Origin: Stramonita haemastoma
Taxonomy: Eukaryota > Mollusca > Gastropoda > Neogastropoda > Muricidae
Direction of reading: 5' to 3'
Length of the DNA stretch: 40,000 bases
Assembly (NCBI GenBank): GCA_030674155.1
Contig: CM060337.1
Span: 38,154,952 to 38,194,951, forward strand
Shown piece after piece: positions 1 through 11,955 of this stretch. The position numbers and the translations under genes were made by a program. The number at the start of each line of letters is the position of its first letter. The first letter of the stretch is position 1. Under the pieces are notes generated by a model, which did not search any database, was not told where the DNA came from, and saw nothing but the letters and a program-made list of their open reading frames with translations.

Positions 1-59
1 TTCTTGGTTCAAAATCTCACCAAAGGACTGGAGTGGGGACATAGTCTGAACCCAGAGAA

Positions 60-155
60 CATATCTCCCCCAACCTGGTAGCTGGCAGTGAGAATCAAAC
101 CTGGGGCCCTTGGATTGGGCATTGTGTTCTACCCACAGCCAAGCAGGCCGCACAC
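60..155 (-). repeat. tRNA-derived SINE head (fragment)
   Basis: Read on the minus strand, this stretch has a Pol III A-box-like segment (TGGCTGTGGGTAGA) followed about 35 nt later by a B-box-like GGTTTGATTC. This is the arrangement of a degraded tRNA-derived SINE head. No second copy was found in the window, so the family is unassigned. Confidence 0.4.
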
Positions 156-160
156 TTTGA

Positions 161-443
161 TATTAACCCTCTTGCATTCGGATTCTCTGAACACAAACTG
201 CCCCTAGATTTCACATTCCATCACAAAATCAGGTCAGGCACACATGCTTGCTGGCCTTTTCCTCCATCTAAGTACATACCAGCAGGTATAATTACTTCCA
301 GATACTCGACCAGGTTTCTCCTTCTAGCCTGATAGAGCTTTGACATGTGGTAGCAATTAGTGATGGTCACAGCGTGATGGAAATCTACTGTGTGTAAATC
401 CCTGGCAAATCCCAGATCAGGACTTAGAGGGTTAAGTATGGAC
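161..443. other. intergenic or intronic spacer, nothing recognised
   Basis: No coding signature, no repeat shared with the rest of the window and no RNA gene was seen. A 103-codon minus-strand open frame crosses it, but its composition is unremarkable and it overlaps the LINE 3' end that follows, so I do not call it. Confidence 0.5.
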
Positions 444-635
444 AAAGGCACTGTCCAGGGAGGAAGAAAAAGAGGCAGACCAAGGTAGAGATGGGAGGAC
501 AACATCAGCGAATGGACAGGCCTAGAACTCAAGAAAACTTGGAGAAAGGCAGAACAGACAGAGAGGAATGGAGGGAACTGGTTGTCAAGTCTTCAGGGGT
601 GCCCCCATGGTCGCCAGACTAAGGGAGGGATAGTA

Positions 636-640
<5 letters not shown>
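444..640 (+). mobile_element. LINE 3' end (5'-truncated), copy 1
   Basis: This is the 3' terminus of a non-LTR retrotransposon. The same sequence recurs at 8627-8757 and 17266-17660. The translated sense strand resembles the common C-terminal tail of LINE polyproteins (GRPRKRW.DNI.EW followed by EEWRELV). The element ends in a stop and a short 3' tail that passes directly into a (GATA)n array. All three copies are 5'-truncated, as expected from target-primed reverse transcription. It is a dead copy. Confidence 0.7.
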
Positions 641-700
<60 letters not shown>

Positions 701-724
701 CAGATAGATAGATAGATAGATAGA
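641..724. repeat. (GATA)n microsatellite
   Basis: About 20 tetranucleotide units with one GACA variant, directly continuing the tail of the LINE 3' end on its left. The array probably grew from that tail. Confidence 0.95.
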
Positions 725-1728
<1,004 letters not shown>

Positions 1729-1730
<2 letters not shown>

Positions 1731-2370
1731 TTCCAGCAGGTTGGATGTAAAAAGGGAACCATCATGTTTGCACTTTGACCTCTATGAATAACATTCATTT
1801 GATTGTTCATTCACTTATTTGTTCATTACACCCCCAACCCCACCCCAACACACACTCACACACACATCCTGGTCCCCTCAATCTCTCTACTGATCATGTA
1901 TTCTCTCTTGATTTGATTACCAAGTGCTCACACATCTTGACTATGGAAATGCTAAAAAACACTGAACAAAGAGAGAAAAAATCGATATGAAATACATATC
2001 CTGACTAAAAATCAAGCCAATCTTGTCTGATCTAGGCACCAAGGTAAAATAAAGTCTATCAAAATGAAGCAGACTGATTGACTGACCTGAATCTACGCTC
2101 TTTCTACAGGCACATATTATAGATGAAAGCTCTCTGGTATGACAGCAGATATATATATATATATATATACATACAGTCGTGGGTATGAATGGGGTTTGCA
2201 CTCACCAACCGGCAACACTGAGTGACTTTCATTGGATGTATCGTTGCTCTCCTCTGGAATGGGATCACTTGGGGTGAGTGGCTGTGAGTTTGCTAAGTTT
2301 GCTACTGTTTTTGAGACTGTACTTCCTACGCAGAAAATGTTCTCTTTCCACCACTGAGTGGTGGAAACTG
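1729..2370. other. non-coding spacer with a short (TA)n
   Basis: Holds a short (TA)n at 2151-2168 and otherwise unremarkable sequence. No gene or shared repeat recognised. Confidence 0.5.
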
Positions 2371-2726
2371 AGGGGACGGGATAGCATAATGGTCAGAACA
2401 TTGCGCTCGCAATTTGACGACCTGAGTTCAACTCACGTTGGAGGGGATTTTTCTCTTGGAGTTAACATCAGTGCTGACTCCACTCTCCCCAAAAGTCCTT
2501 CGGATGAGACTGTAAACTGACGCCTCGTGTGCGAACGTATGCAGAACATCTTGTGCACATGTTAAGTCCTGTTCCGCTTTTCATAAGAGTAGGCCACTGT
2601 GTGCCGGTGGGAACAGATGACAAAACTGACAAAACTGCATACACACGGGGACTGGATGAAAAAAAGCACATAAGTGCTTATTCCATTATCCTCAATATAA
2701 AAGAATAAACTAAACTAAACTAAACT
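2371..2726 (+). mobile_element. SINE-A, near full-length copy
   Basis: One of 19 copies or fragments of the main dispersed repeat. The order is a tRNA-like head (GATAGC.TA.TGGTCAGAACA, then a B-box-like GAGTTCAA), a body containing GGAGTTAACATCAGTGCTGA and AAAGTCCTTCGGATGAGAC, and a 3' part (ACTGCATACACACGGGGAC, then TATCCTCRATATAAAAGAAT). The tail is a short (AAACT)n. The B box has drifted from the family GGTTCGATTCC, so this copy is probably transcriptionally dead. Confidence 0.85.
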
Positions 2727-2820
2727 GACTTCCTGAAAACCAAGCCTAAGTTTGCAAGCCACAGAAAACTATGAACAAAAATACTGTTATCATAGGTGAA
2801 AAAAAAAACAACAACCAAAG

Positions 2821-2992
2821 CTCTCCTACATGGAGCCTTGATTTGCAGTCTCATCCAAAAGGACTCTGACATTTAGTTTGATTTTTTTCCCCTCAGCCTG
2901 GGGAAAAAGGGCAAGGCTGGGAATTGAACCCTGAACCTCATGGTTTGCTGGTTAGGCATGTGAATGTCCTAACTGTCCTGCCACCTTCCTTC
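2821..2992 (-). mobile_element. tRNA-derived SINE fragment (separate family)
   Basis: On the minus strand the segment begins with a tRNA-like head (TGGCAGGACAGTTAGGACA, later a GGTTCAATTCC B box). The body retains the CTCATCCAAAAGGACT-type segment that SINE-A and SINE-C also have in related form. Only one copy was seen here. Confidence 0.5.
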
Positions 2993-3574
2993 TTTTATTT
3001 GTCCCAAAAATAAATCAATATTTCCAAAAATTAAATCCATTTTTCTAACATACAATTTGCACAAAGACGACCATCTCACATGTTTTAAAAAAAATATCCA
3101 AAAAAACCCACGTTGTTTTGTTTGTTACCTGTCTCGCTAAACAACAAACCTTCTTCTATCAACAAAAATATATCCCCCTAAAAGATTTTAAAAAAACAAA
3201 ACAAAAACAACAATCAATGAGCAAAAACATACCAACAAAAAAAGACAAGAAAATGAAAATAGGCACAAAAATTACTAGTGTCAACTGCCTCACAATCTTA
3301 TCTCCAAACTATTTTCTTGGCATATGTAAATAAGTTAACAGCACATGCAAGAAAAGTATAGCTCTGACTTCTATAAGTTCATAAAACTTGGGTTAACATC
3401 ACTATGTACCCTAGAATAATATAGTGCCAAAATTACTCAAGCAAAATACATTTACAATAAAAACCCCAACTGGACTGCCTATAAGCTGGAAATGACAGCA
3501 GTGCAATGCTGTAATCTTTTGTACGGCTTACCCCTCAAACTTAGAAACACATTTCCAAACCGATGCTTTTTTCT
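2993..3574. other. AT-rich intronic or intergenic spacer
   Basis: Low-complexity A-rich sequence. The 71-codon frame at 3118-3333 is lysine-rich because of A runs and is not credible as a gene. Confidence 0.5.
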
Positions 3575-4138
3575 GCCATGTCTTTTGACATGAGTAAAAC
3601 CTAGGACAAAATGAAGCGGATCATAAAAAAAATATTAAAAAATACACAAAATCTAAACATATCCCAGGGTGGATAACTTATATCTGAACTATTTCATGAT
3701 CAGACTGAGAGTTGAGTAAACCCTAGGACAAAATGAAGCAGATCATATATAAAAAAAATACAAAAATTCTAAACACATCCCAGGATGGATGACTTGTATT
3801 TCAACTATTTCATGATCACACAGAGGGACATACACAAAATCTAAACACATTTCAGGATGGATGACTTATATCTGAACTATTTCACGATCATCACACAGAG
3901 GGACATACACAAAACCAAAACACAAAAATACACAAAATCTAAACACATTTCAGGATGGATGACTTGTATTTGAACTATTTCACAATCACACAGAGGGATA
4001 TACACAAAATCTTAACACATTTCAGGGTGGATGACATATCTGAACTATTTTATGATCACACAGAGAACATACACATAATCTAAACACATCCCAGGCTGCA
4101 TGACATATCTGAACTATTTCATAATCACACAGAGAGAC
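3575..4138. repeat. minisatellite, ~70-80-bp unit, about 7 copies
   Basis: A unit containing TCTAAACACAT, CAGGATGGATGACTT, TGAACTATTTCATGATCAC and ACAGAGGGACATACAC recurs about seven times with substitutions and small indels. The leftmost copies are the most diverged and carry an extra GACAAAATGAAGCGGATCAT block. It lies within 60 bp of the splice donor of the acidic minus-strand exon, so it would be in the downstream intron. Confidence 0.85.
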
Positions 4139-4195
4139 ATGTTGACGAGAAAGCCCAAAGCCCCACTGAGGCATGCGGGTAGACTACCTCAGTAC

Positions 4196-5996
4196 CTGGC
4201 ATCCTGAAGATGCCGCCGCTCTGCAGGTCATAGACCCTGGTGAAGGAACTCTCCAGCAGGGCCGAGTGAGGCCGCTGCACGGGCAGAGGGTACGTCTTGC
4301 AGCGGCTCCCCCTCCCCCCCTCCCCACTGTCCTCGCTGGAGCTGGAGAACTGCTGCAGGATGTAGCTTTCGTCAGACAGCTCCGACGACGAAACGTTGGC
4401 GCCCTCCTCTGCCTCCGCCGTGTCTGGCTGGCTGGCCGAGTTCTGATTGGACGCTGAGCTGTTCTTGGCAGGCGCGATGTCAGAGGTCACCTCCGAGGTT
4501 GAACTTTCTTCCTTGCCTGTGGGAGATGTGTGTTGTGGCTCTGTGGCTGGATGCGAGAGGAGCGAGCTGGGGCTGACACCACGTCTCTGTCTTGCCGGCT
4601 GGGCAGGCCTTTGGAACCACTCCCTTGGGAAGAACCGCTAGTTTTCCTCATGCCTTTGTCTGAACTTTTCCTCTTTCTGCTGGCATCAGGTCTGTTTTTC
4701 TGTTTTTCTGAACAGTTGTCGGTGTTATCCCCACTTCCACATTGTGGACCGGTGTGTTTTACCAGAACCATCCACACTTGGGGTGTTGGTTGTGGGAAGA
4801 CAGAGATCCACGCTCGCTTTCCTGTTCACTTTCACCGGGACTGTTTTCTAGATCGCAGTCGTCGCTTCCATCTTCTTCACTCACTCTGTCACTGGTGGAA
4901 TTGTTATCGCTCACTCACGCTACAACTAGACGCTGACTGCTTTCTGATCTGAGACTGTCTGCTGCTCCCTGTTCGTGAAGAGCTCCTTGAGGATGCAGAG
5001 TCTTCACATCTCTGTTTTCCGGTCATTAGACCAGACCCTTTGCGACCCCATGTCCTACACGAGGGGTGGATTTCTGACTGGTGTCACTGCTGTTACTCTC
5101 ATTCCCGCATGTTGGATCCGTGTTCTCAGATTCTGGCTGTTCCCTGTTGGCTGGTTTCTGATGCTTGTGATGGTGACCTCACTAGCACTATCGTGCCGTC
5201 ATCGTCTTCGTCCTTTGTTTCATCCTCGATGTTCTCGTCTTCTTCACCTTGAGCGGTTTCAGTCCCACTCTCATCGCTGTCCTCGTTGCCATCTCTTGAC
5301 CAGACTGTCTCTCTGTGCTTTCCTTCTCGCATACGGAACTTGTTTTGTCTATGTTATCACTGTCACTGTCACCATCTGATTCAGACTTAGCCTCTGAAAC
5401 GCTTCCTTTCTTCTTCTTTATCAGAGCAGTCCTGCCTTTTGTTGGGGGAATACGTTTTGCTTTGGATTTTACCGTTGTGTTTTTACCTGTTTCACTGTCA
5501 TTCTCATTTCACTTTCTCCTTCCTCATCATTTTCTGGGCTGTTCTCTTCATTCTCTTCTTCCTCTTCACTCTCACCCTCTTCTTCTTCCTCTTCTCATCC
5601 TCATCTTCATCATCATCCTCATCATCTTCATCTCCACTCTTTTCATCTTCGTCTTCACTTTCGAACTCTGTTCTTTCCCTTCTTTTTCTCCCCCGTTCCC
5701 TTTTTAGATGAGGGGGCAGTTTTGTGAGGGGTGACAGTTCCGTCCTCAGAGTCAGCATCCCCATCAGGGTCCTCTCCTCCTCCCCTCCTCCTCTGACCCT
5801 GCCTCTGTGTCTTCACCACTGCACGCTGCTGCTCCCACCTGTTTCCTCTCTCCCTTGCCTCTTTGGGGATGGAACTCATCACTGCCAGATCCTGCCTCAG
5901 AATCGGAGTCCGCTGATGATGATCCTGTTCCAGAACCTGTCCCAGAATCCCCTTCTCCTGACCCCGACCCCGAGCCGTTGTCTTCCTCAGAGCTCA
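4196..5996 (-). CDS. large acidic Ser/Asp/Glu-rich exon (exon D), frame-disrupted
   Basis: This is the main coding exon of the minus-strand gene. Coding-looking sequence runs from SSEEDNGSGSGSGEGD near 5990 down to QSGGIFRMP, where a good donor (CCAG|GTACTG, exon end 4196) leaves phase 1. The composition is acidic and serine-rich with interspersed basic KKKK/KRK clusters, as in nuclear chromatin or transcription proteins. There is no catalytic motif, membrane segment or signal peptide. The frame changes about ten times (near 5780, 5670, 5590, 5500, 5310, 5140, 5040, 4910, 4775 and 4505). Each piece stays open, and stops appear only after the next piece has begun. Exon C ends in phase 1 while the SSEED frame needs a different phase at the visible AG sites, so one more indel or a missed small exon is likely there. 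I do not recognise the family. A CHD1/2-like acidic N-terminus was considered but not supported. The remaining C-terminal exons lie left of the window. Confidence 0.6.
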
Positions 5997-6420
5997 TTAT
6001 GAAGTACAGCTAATACTCCAAAACCCACAGTGTCCAGTTTATGAAAGATGAGTTCACACCATAACAGTTGTAAATACTAGACAAGAGGGATGAAAAGTGA
6101 TCCTGAAATTATGTGACGGTGCTCTCATTTTAAAGATACTTGTTTTAGAAAGACTAAACAAACAAATTTTTTTTTTAAAAGAAAAAAAAAGTTAATATCA
6201 CGTGATCACTGTTAGCAGACTGAAGATGTTCTCTTCATGGATCAGTATTGCTTAACTATTACATGTGTGACTGCAATCCTCCCTTAAAAAATTTTCCTTT
6301 GGTACCCAAAAAAACAAACACCCGTAGAAAAAAAGACAGCATAACTTTACAGTACTAGGTATGCTGCATCCGGCAGGTTGTGAAGGAAATAAGAAACGCT
6401 GATAGTTACACCATGTCTGG
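5997..6420 (-). other. intron sequence, nothing specific
   Basis: Intron between exon D and exon C of the minus-strand gene. It is A/T-rich with short A and T runs. On the minus strand it ends near 6003 with GTATTAG and near 5994 with ATGAG, the two candidate acceptors for exon D. Confidence 0.5.
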
Positions 6421-6660
6421 TGGAGTCAACACAAAACACAGATCATGAGAAACTGCCACAGTACATTCCTATCACCAGAAAACACAGATCATGAGAAACT
6501 GTCACAGTATTCCACTATCAACAGAAAACACAGATGAGAAACTGCCACAATACATTCCTTATCAACAGAAAACACAGATCATGACAAACTGCCACATTAC
6601 ATTCCTATCACCAGAAAACACTGATCATGAGAAACTGCCACACTACATTCCACTATCTGG
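6421..6660. repeat. minisatellite, ~54-bp unit, about 4.5 copies
   Basis: The unit contains AAAACACAGATCATGAGAAACTG, CCACAGTACATTCC and TATCACCAG. Copies differ by substitutions and short deletions. The open frame across it only reflects the near-multiple-of-three unit. Confidence 0.85.
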
Positions 6661-7027
6661 CCCACATCCCAGAAACAAGGCGAGAGAATGCACAACACAG
6701 ACGACGCAGCAGTAACTTCTCAATCCGCAAGGTTAATTAAAAGAGATGCGTGGATGTTGATGTCAGCACCAGCAGAAACTGGCCATGAATATTCCATGAC
6801 TTTTTCCGCTACGCCGATGAGCCATGCAGGAGGAGGTGGTAGGGCTCCCCACCCGAATTACCTGCCACCATCCATTCCTTCAGATGCGGCGCAGTCATTG
6901 ATTTTCCACCTGCTGGAAACATCTTAGACTCCTACCTGGCTGTGGTCTGTGTGTGTGTGTATGGCGTGGTATGCTCTTTTGATTACACTGCAGCTGTGTG
7001 GGCTGAGAAGTGGTCGCTGTGTTGTCT
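6661..7027. other. intronic spacer, nothing recognised
   Basis: Somewhat more GC-rich than its surroundings. No domain, exon with both splice sites or shared repeat was seen. Confidence 0.4.
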
Positions 7028-7128
7028 AGCGTGATCAATGCTGATTCCCTGATCAATGCTGATTCCCTGATCAATGCTGATCAATTCCCTGATCAATGCT
7101 GATCAATTCCCTGATCAATGCTGATAGC
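7028..7128. repeat. minisatellite, TGATCAATGCTGATTCCC unit
   Basis: Five copies of TGATCAATGCTGATTCCC or the longer TGATCAATGCTGATCAATTCCC. The two unit lengths (18 and 22 bp) differ by an internal repeat of GATCAAT. Confidence 0.9.
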
Positions 7129-7312
7129 ATGCGTATAGCAAGGGGTAAGAAAGCGGTTGATTCTGATCTCAACACTTAAAATTTTTTTTAATTTTGTCTT
7201 TTGTCAAACACAGTTTTACGTTCTTGCTTTTCTTGAAGGTAGCATTCTTCTTTTACTACTACTGCCACAAATATCAAACCAAAATGCACTGTATATGTGG
7301 CTTCATACACAA

Positions 7313-7381
7313 AGACACACACAACACACACCACCACCACACACACACACATCACACATCACACAAACACACACATTCACA

Positions 7382-7436
<55 letters not shown>

Positions 7437-7504
7437 AACAACACACACACAAACACACACACACAAACACACACCACACAACACACACACACACACACAC
7501 ACAC

Positions 7505-7548
<44 letters not shown>

Positions 7549-7562
7549 CACACACACACACA
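7313..7562. repeat. (CA)n array with CAA and CACC interruptions
   Basis: About 250 bp of CA-rich dinucleotide repeat. Interruptions split it into many blocks and keep several HT/CV frames open. These frames are not genes. Confidence 0.97.
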
Positions 7563-7740
7563 AACCTATACTACATCCAAAAAGAAACACTGTTTTCTGG
7601 TTGTAGCCTTCACTTAAAATGATAAAACTGACCCAACTGCTATTTCTGAACAATGCTCACAAATATCCTCACACAAAAACCCATGCTGATGTTTAAAACA
7701 CAAAAGAACTGTTCACACAACTGACACTATCCTTGCTCCA

Positions 7741-8105
7741 ATGAAAGCGTTAATCAAACACATCCTTGGGTACCCGTTTTCAGCCTTCGAAGCATTATTC
7801 AAAGCATCCTTGAAAACCTGTTTTCAGCCTTTGAAGAATCTGTGAAAACATCACTTGAAAACCCATTTCTCAGCCTTCAAAGCACTATTCCCACCATCCC
7901 TGAAAACCATTTCTCGGCTTTGAAGCATCATTCAAAACATCCTTGAAAAACTATTTCTCCGCCTTGGAAACATCATTCAAACCATCCCTGAAAACCCATT
8001 TCTCCGCCTTCGAAACACAATTCAAACTTTCTCTAAAAAAACATTTCTCTGCCTTAGAAGCACAATTCACACCATCCCTGAGAACCATTTCTCAGCCTTC
8101 TCCTT
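7741..8105. repeat. minisatellite, ~45-bp unit, about 8 copies
   Basis: The unit is roughly CATCCCTGAAAACC-ATTTCTCAGCCTTCGAAGCA-CATTCAAAC. Because several units are exactly 45 bp, one plus frame (7943-8100) reads as a 15-residue repeat (FSALETSFKPSLK-like). Flanking units shift the frame, and no start or splice context supports a protein. Confidence 0.85.
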
Positions 8106-8149
8106 CCCCCAGAGAGGTACATACACACACACAGCTGAAGGGCAGGCAG

Positions 8150-8262
8150 GGCTGTGTACAGTGGCTGCCTTGGTAACACCTCCGCCATCAACTGGCAAGG
8201 CAGGGAAGTGTAAGGGCTGCCATTGTAACACCTCCGCCATCAACTGCAAGCGGCAAGAGGAA
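8150..8262. repeat. tandem duplication of a ~50-bp segment
   Basis: Two adjacent copies share GGCTGCC, TTGGTAACACCTCCGCCATC (second copy ATTGTAACACC...) and AACTG.CAAG. A simple local duplication. Confidence 0.8.
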
Positions 8263-8626
8263 GAAAATAAACGCCACCATGCCCCATACAAAATGACACT
8301 GCTCCCTCACCAAAATCAATCCCGCACAATTAGTCCCCATCCATCATCACTCTCCCGCCCCCCCCCCCCCCCCTGCCTCCTCTCTTGCAATATCACACTG
8401 CCAGTGCCAAGTTTATGGCTATCACGTATACCGTTATCGATCTGATATGTTCAGAAACTTGTGTGGTGCCAGATATTTTGATTTTGTGTATCATACAGTC
8501 TTCTCAAAGTGTGGTATTATGATAGCTCCAAGCGTTGTGCAGACCACAGATATCAAATTACGGCAAAGAGATGACAATGTGCTGATATGATGTTAGCATA
8601 GATATGTTCTATTGAGTTCTGTTGAG
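8263..8626. other. spacer with a C run
   Basis: Holds a C tract at about 8352-8371 and nothing else recognisable. Confidence 0.5.
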
Positions 8627-8757
8627 TTCTAGAACTCAACAAAACCCCGAGAAAGGCAGAACAGAGAGAGGAATGGAGGGAACTGGTTGTCAAGACTTCA
8701 TGGGTACCCCCACGGTTGCCAGACTAAGGGACAGACAGATAGATAGATAGATATGTT
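8627..8757 (+). mobile_element. LINE 3' end (5'-truncated), copy 2, with (ATAG)n tail
   Basis: Shares GAGAAAGGCAGAACAGAGAG, GGAATGGAGGGAACTGGT and CGGTTGCCAGACTAAGGGA with the copies at 444 and 17266. It ends in a short (GATA)4 tail. It is the shortest of the three copies. Confidence 0.75.
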
Positions 8758-8863
8758 TCAGACTCTGTGCATATCATACAGCTACTTTATTTTTTACTAC
8801 ATATTACTGTGTACTATTTTATGATATTTACAAGCAGAGTTGTATTTAGAGTGGTCAATTCAC

Positions 8864-8929
<66 letters not shown>
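8864..8929. repeat. (GT)n microsatellite
   Basis: About 33 GT units, followed by degenerate GTGCATGT-type sequence to about 8960. Confidence 0.97.
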
Positions 8930-8930
<1 letters not shown>

Positions 8931-8969
8931 ATGCGTGCATGTGTGCATGCGTGTGTGTGTGAGAGAACA

Positions 8970-10115
<1,146 letters not shown>

Positions 10116-10246
10116 AAATACAGACAAAAAGAGAGAAGGAGAGAGACGGGGTGGAAGGTAAGGGGAAAAAACCCAAAGAAACAGAGAGAAAAGAAGACAA
10201 AGAAACAAAGAAAGGTCAAGAATGTTCATGACAAAGCCAGACACAG

Positions 10247-10269
10247 ATAATAACAATAATAATAATAAT

Positions 10270-10310
<41 letters not shown>

Positions 10311-10402
10311 TGATGTTGATGATGATAAGAAGAAGTAGAAGTAGAAGAAGAAGAAGAAGAAGAAGAAGAAGAAGATGAAGAAGAAGAAGAAGAAGAAGAA
10401 GT
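10247..10402. repeat. (AAT)n then (GAA)n trinucleotide tract
   Basis: About 20 AAT/TAA units, a GATGAT transition, then about 20 GAA units. On the minus strand it starts about 25 nt downstream of exon C's donor and appears as a TTC-rich (pyrimidine) intron start. Confidence 0.95.
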
Positions 10403-10428
10403 GATGTCTAGTCACCAAGAGGACTCAC

Positions 10429-10554
10429 CATTGCATTTGTCATCGTCAGAATCGGAGTCGGAGTCAGAGGAGCAGCTACTGGCCTCGCCATAGCCGTAGG
10501 TCTTTTCCCAGTCGTTGTACTGCTGGAACCCATTGCGGTAGTTCTGGTTGCGAC
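10429..10554 (-). CDS. exon C of the minus-strand gene (126 nt, phase 1-1)
   Basis: Bounded by a good acceptor (GGGCAG|GTCGC) and a consensus donor (ATG|GTGAGT). It is open in one frame and encodes GRNQNYRNGFQQYNDWEKTY followed by GYGEASSCSSDSDSDSDDDKCN. The Tyr/Asn/Gln-rich start leads into an Asp/Ser acidic run of the same character as exon D. Both ends are phase 1, so it joins directly to exon A or exon B upstream, each of which also ends in phase 1. No indel is seen here, in contrast to exon D. The family is not recognised. Confidence 0.7.
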
Positions 10555-10639
10555 CTGCCCACACCACCACCACTCTCATCAAGTATTTATTATCATTATT
10601 ATTTTGTTTATTTGTTTATTTGTTTTAAGGCATATTTAT

Positions 10640-11012
10640 AACACTTTATGTCACAGCAGATTTTTCTGCGTGAAATTCAGGCTGCTCTCCCCAAATGCAG
10701 GGCCTACCCATTATTTTGTTTTATTTTTTTCCTGTCTGCAACTGTATTTGTTTCCCTATCAGAGTGGCTTTTTTTTTTTAATAGAATTTTGCCAGGGACA
10801 ACCTTCTTGTTGCCATGGGTTCTTTTACGCACGCTAAATAATGATGTGTAACACTCGGGACCTTGATTAATCATCTCATCTGAGCCACCACTCATGGTCT
10901 AATGGGTGAGTGAAAAGTTTTGGGCCCAAACAGGATTCAAACCACCGCACACTCAGACCCGGACTTTGCACTTTCTAGTTAGGCGCGTTACCTCTAGACT
11001 ACTGACCCACCT
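10640..11012 (-). mobile_element. SINE-C copy (tRNA-Ser-like head)
   Basis: Shares with 33303-33737 and 13850-13995 the segments CAGATTTYTCTGCRTGAAATT, GTATTTGTTTCCCTATCAGA, GCCAGGGACAAC and TGGGTTCTTTTACGCACGCTAAAT. The head, read on the minus strand from 11012, is GTAGTCTAGAGGTAACGCGCC, followed by a long variable-arm-like spacer and GGTTTGAATCC. This resembles a class II (Ser-like) tRNA gene. Confidence 0.75.
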
Positions 11013-11223
11013 TACTATAGGGGAGTTGGAGTATACTTTTGTTCTGTGCTGTATTGTGTTTTAGTGTTGTACGTGTTAATGTCCTATCTATAAAACATTT
11101 TGGCTTGTGTTGTGCATGTCTGTATTATATTTCATGGCATTTTTACACTGTATTGTCTTGGGCTGTTGCTTCTTTGTTCTTAGTTTACTTGGGGGACCGA
11201 GGGGGGCTATTTTGGGGGGTGAG

Positions 11224-11225
<2 letters not shown>
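11013..11225 (+). other. T/G-rich intronic spacer
   Basis: Nothing recognised. The open plus-strand frame depends on low-complexity T and G runs. Confidence 0.4.

Positions 11226-11296
<71 letters not shown>
11226..11296. repeat. (GT)n microsatellite
   Basis: About 35 GT units. A T12 run and a G14 run follow at 11349-11378. Confidence 0.97.
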
Positions 11297-11297
<1 letters not shown>

Positions 11298-11379
11298 TTG
11301 TTTTCGATTTTGTTGGTGATAGTGGGTTGTGTTGGGGTTTTTTGTTGTTGTTTTTTTTTTTTTGGGGGGGGGGGGGGGT

Positions 11380-11955
11380 CCATTTTATAGAAGACAGGAA
11401 AAATCTTGTCCATGCAAACCTAGCAGATTGGTTTAAACCTGTTCATCTCTAAAAACCTGCATAGCTGAACAACATATACCATTTTGTAGCTGACTAAAGG
11501 AATGCAGTTTTCACAGTACCCTGGCCAGGGCCCTTTCTGTGCACACCTGCCAGTGACTCAAAATCCTGCCCGAGGTTATACACATGCAGAAAATTCTTAC
11601 GTTATTACTATCATATTACATTATTACATAAGGCGTTACATAGGGCATACATGTCATTGTTGCTCTTATCATCATTATTATTCATTGTCTATATAATAAT
11701 GTTGGCAAGTTTGAGAAACAGAAAAATACTGCTACGCACCCAAAAACCTCGCTTGAAACTAATCAATCCAATCGTTAAAACAACTGGGTACATTGATATT
11801 ACCTGGTGTGTATTATTATTCCCCCATTTGCTTTTACACCATCAGATGTGTGTGTGTGTGAAAAACGATCTTGGTCTTTCTGCTGAGCTCTTGGCTCTCT
11901 CTGCTGGGGGTAGGCAGGAGCTGGCCTGAGCTGCAAAACCGTTTTTTTAAAAATT
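11380..11955. other. intronic spacer, nothing recognised
   Basis: Mixed-composition sequence without a coding signature or a repeat shared with the rest of the window. Confidence 0.45.

Noticed and set aside
4125..4195. Reading the acidic exon on to the stop at 4125 as the gene's C-terminus
   Set aside because: A strong donor (CCAG|GTACTG) lies at 4196, the residues beyond it show no further acidic/serine pattern, and the minisatellite begins there. Splicing onward is more likely.
6421..6660. CRISPR-like regular repeats (also 3575-4138)
   Set aside because: Units are contiguous diverged tandem copies with no unique spacers, in a eukaryotic intron context. They are minisatellites.
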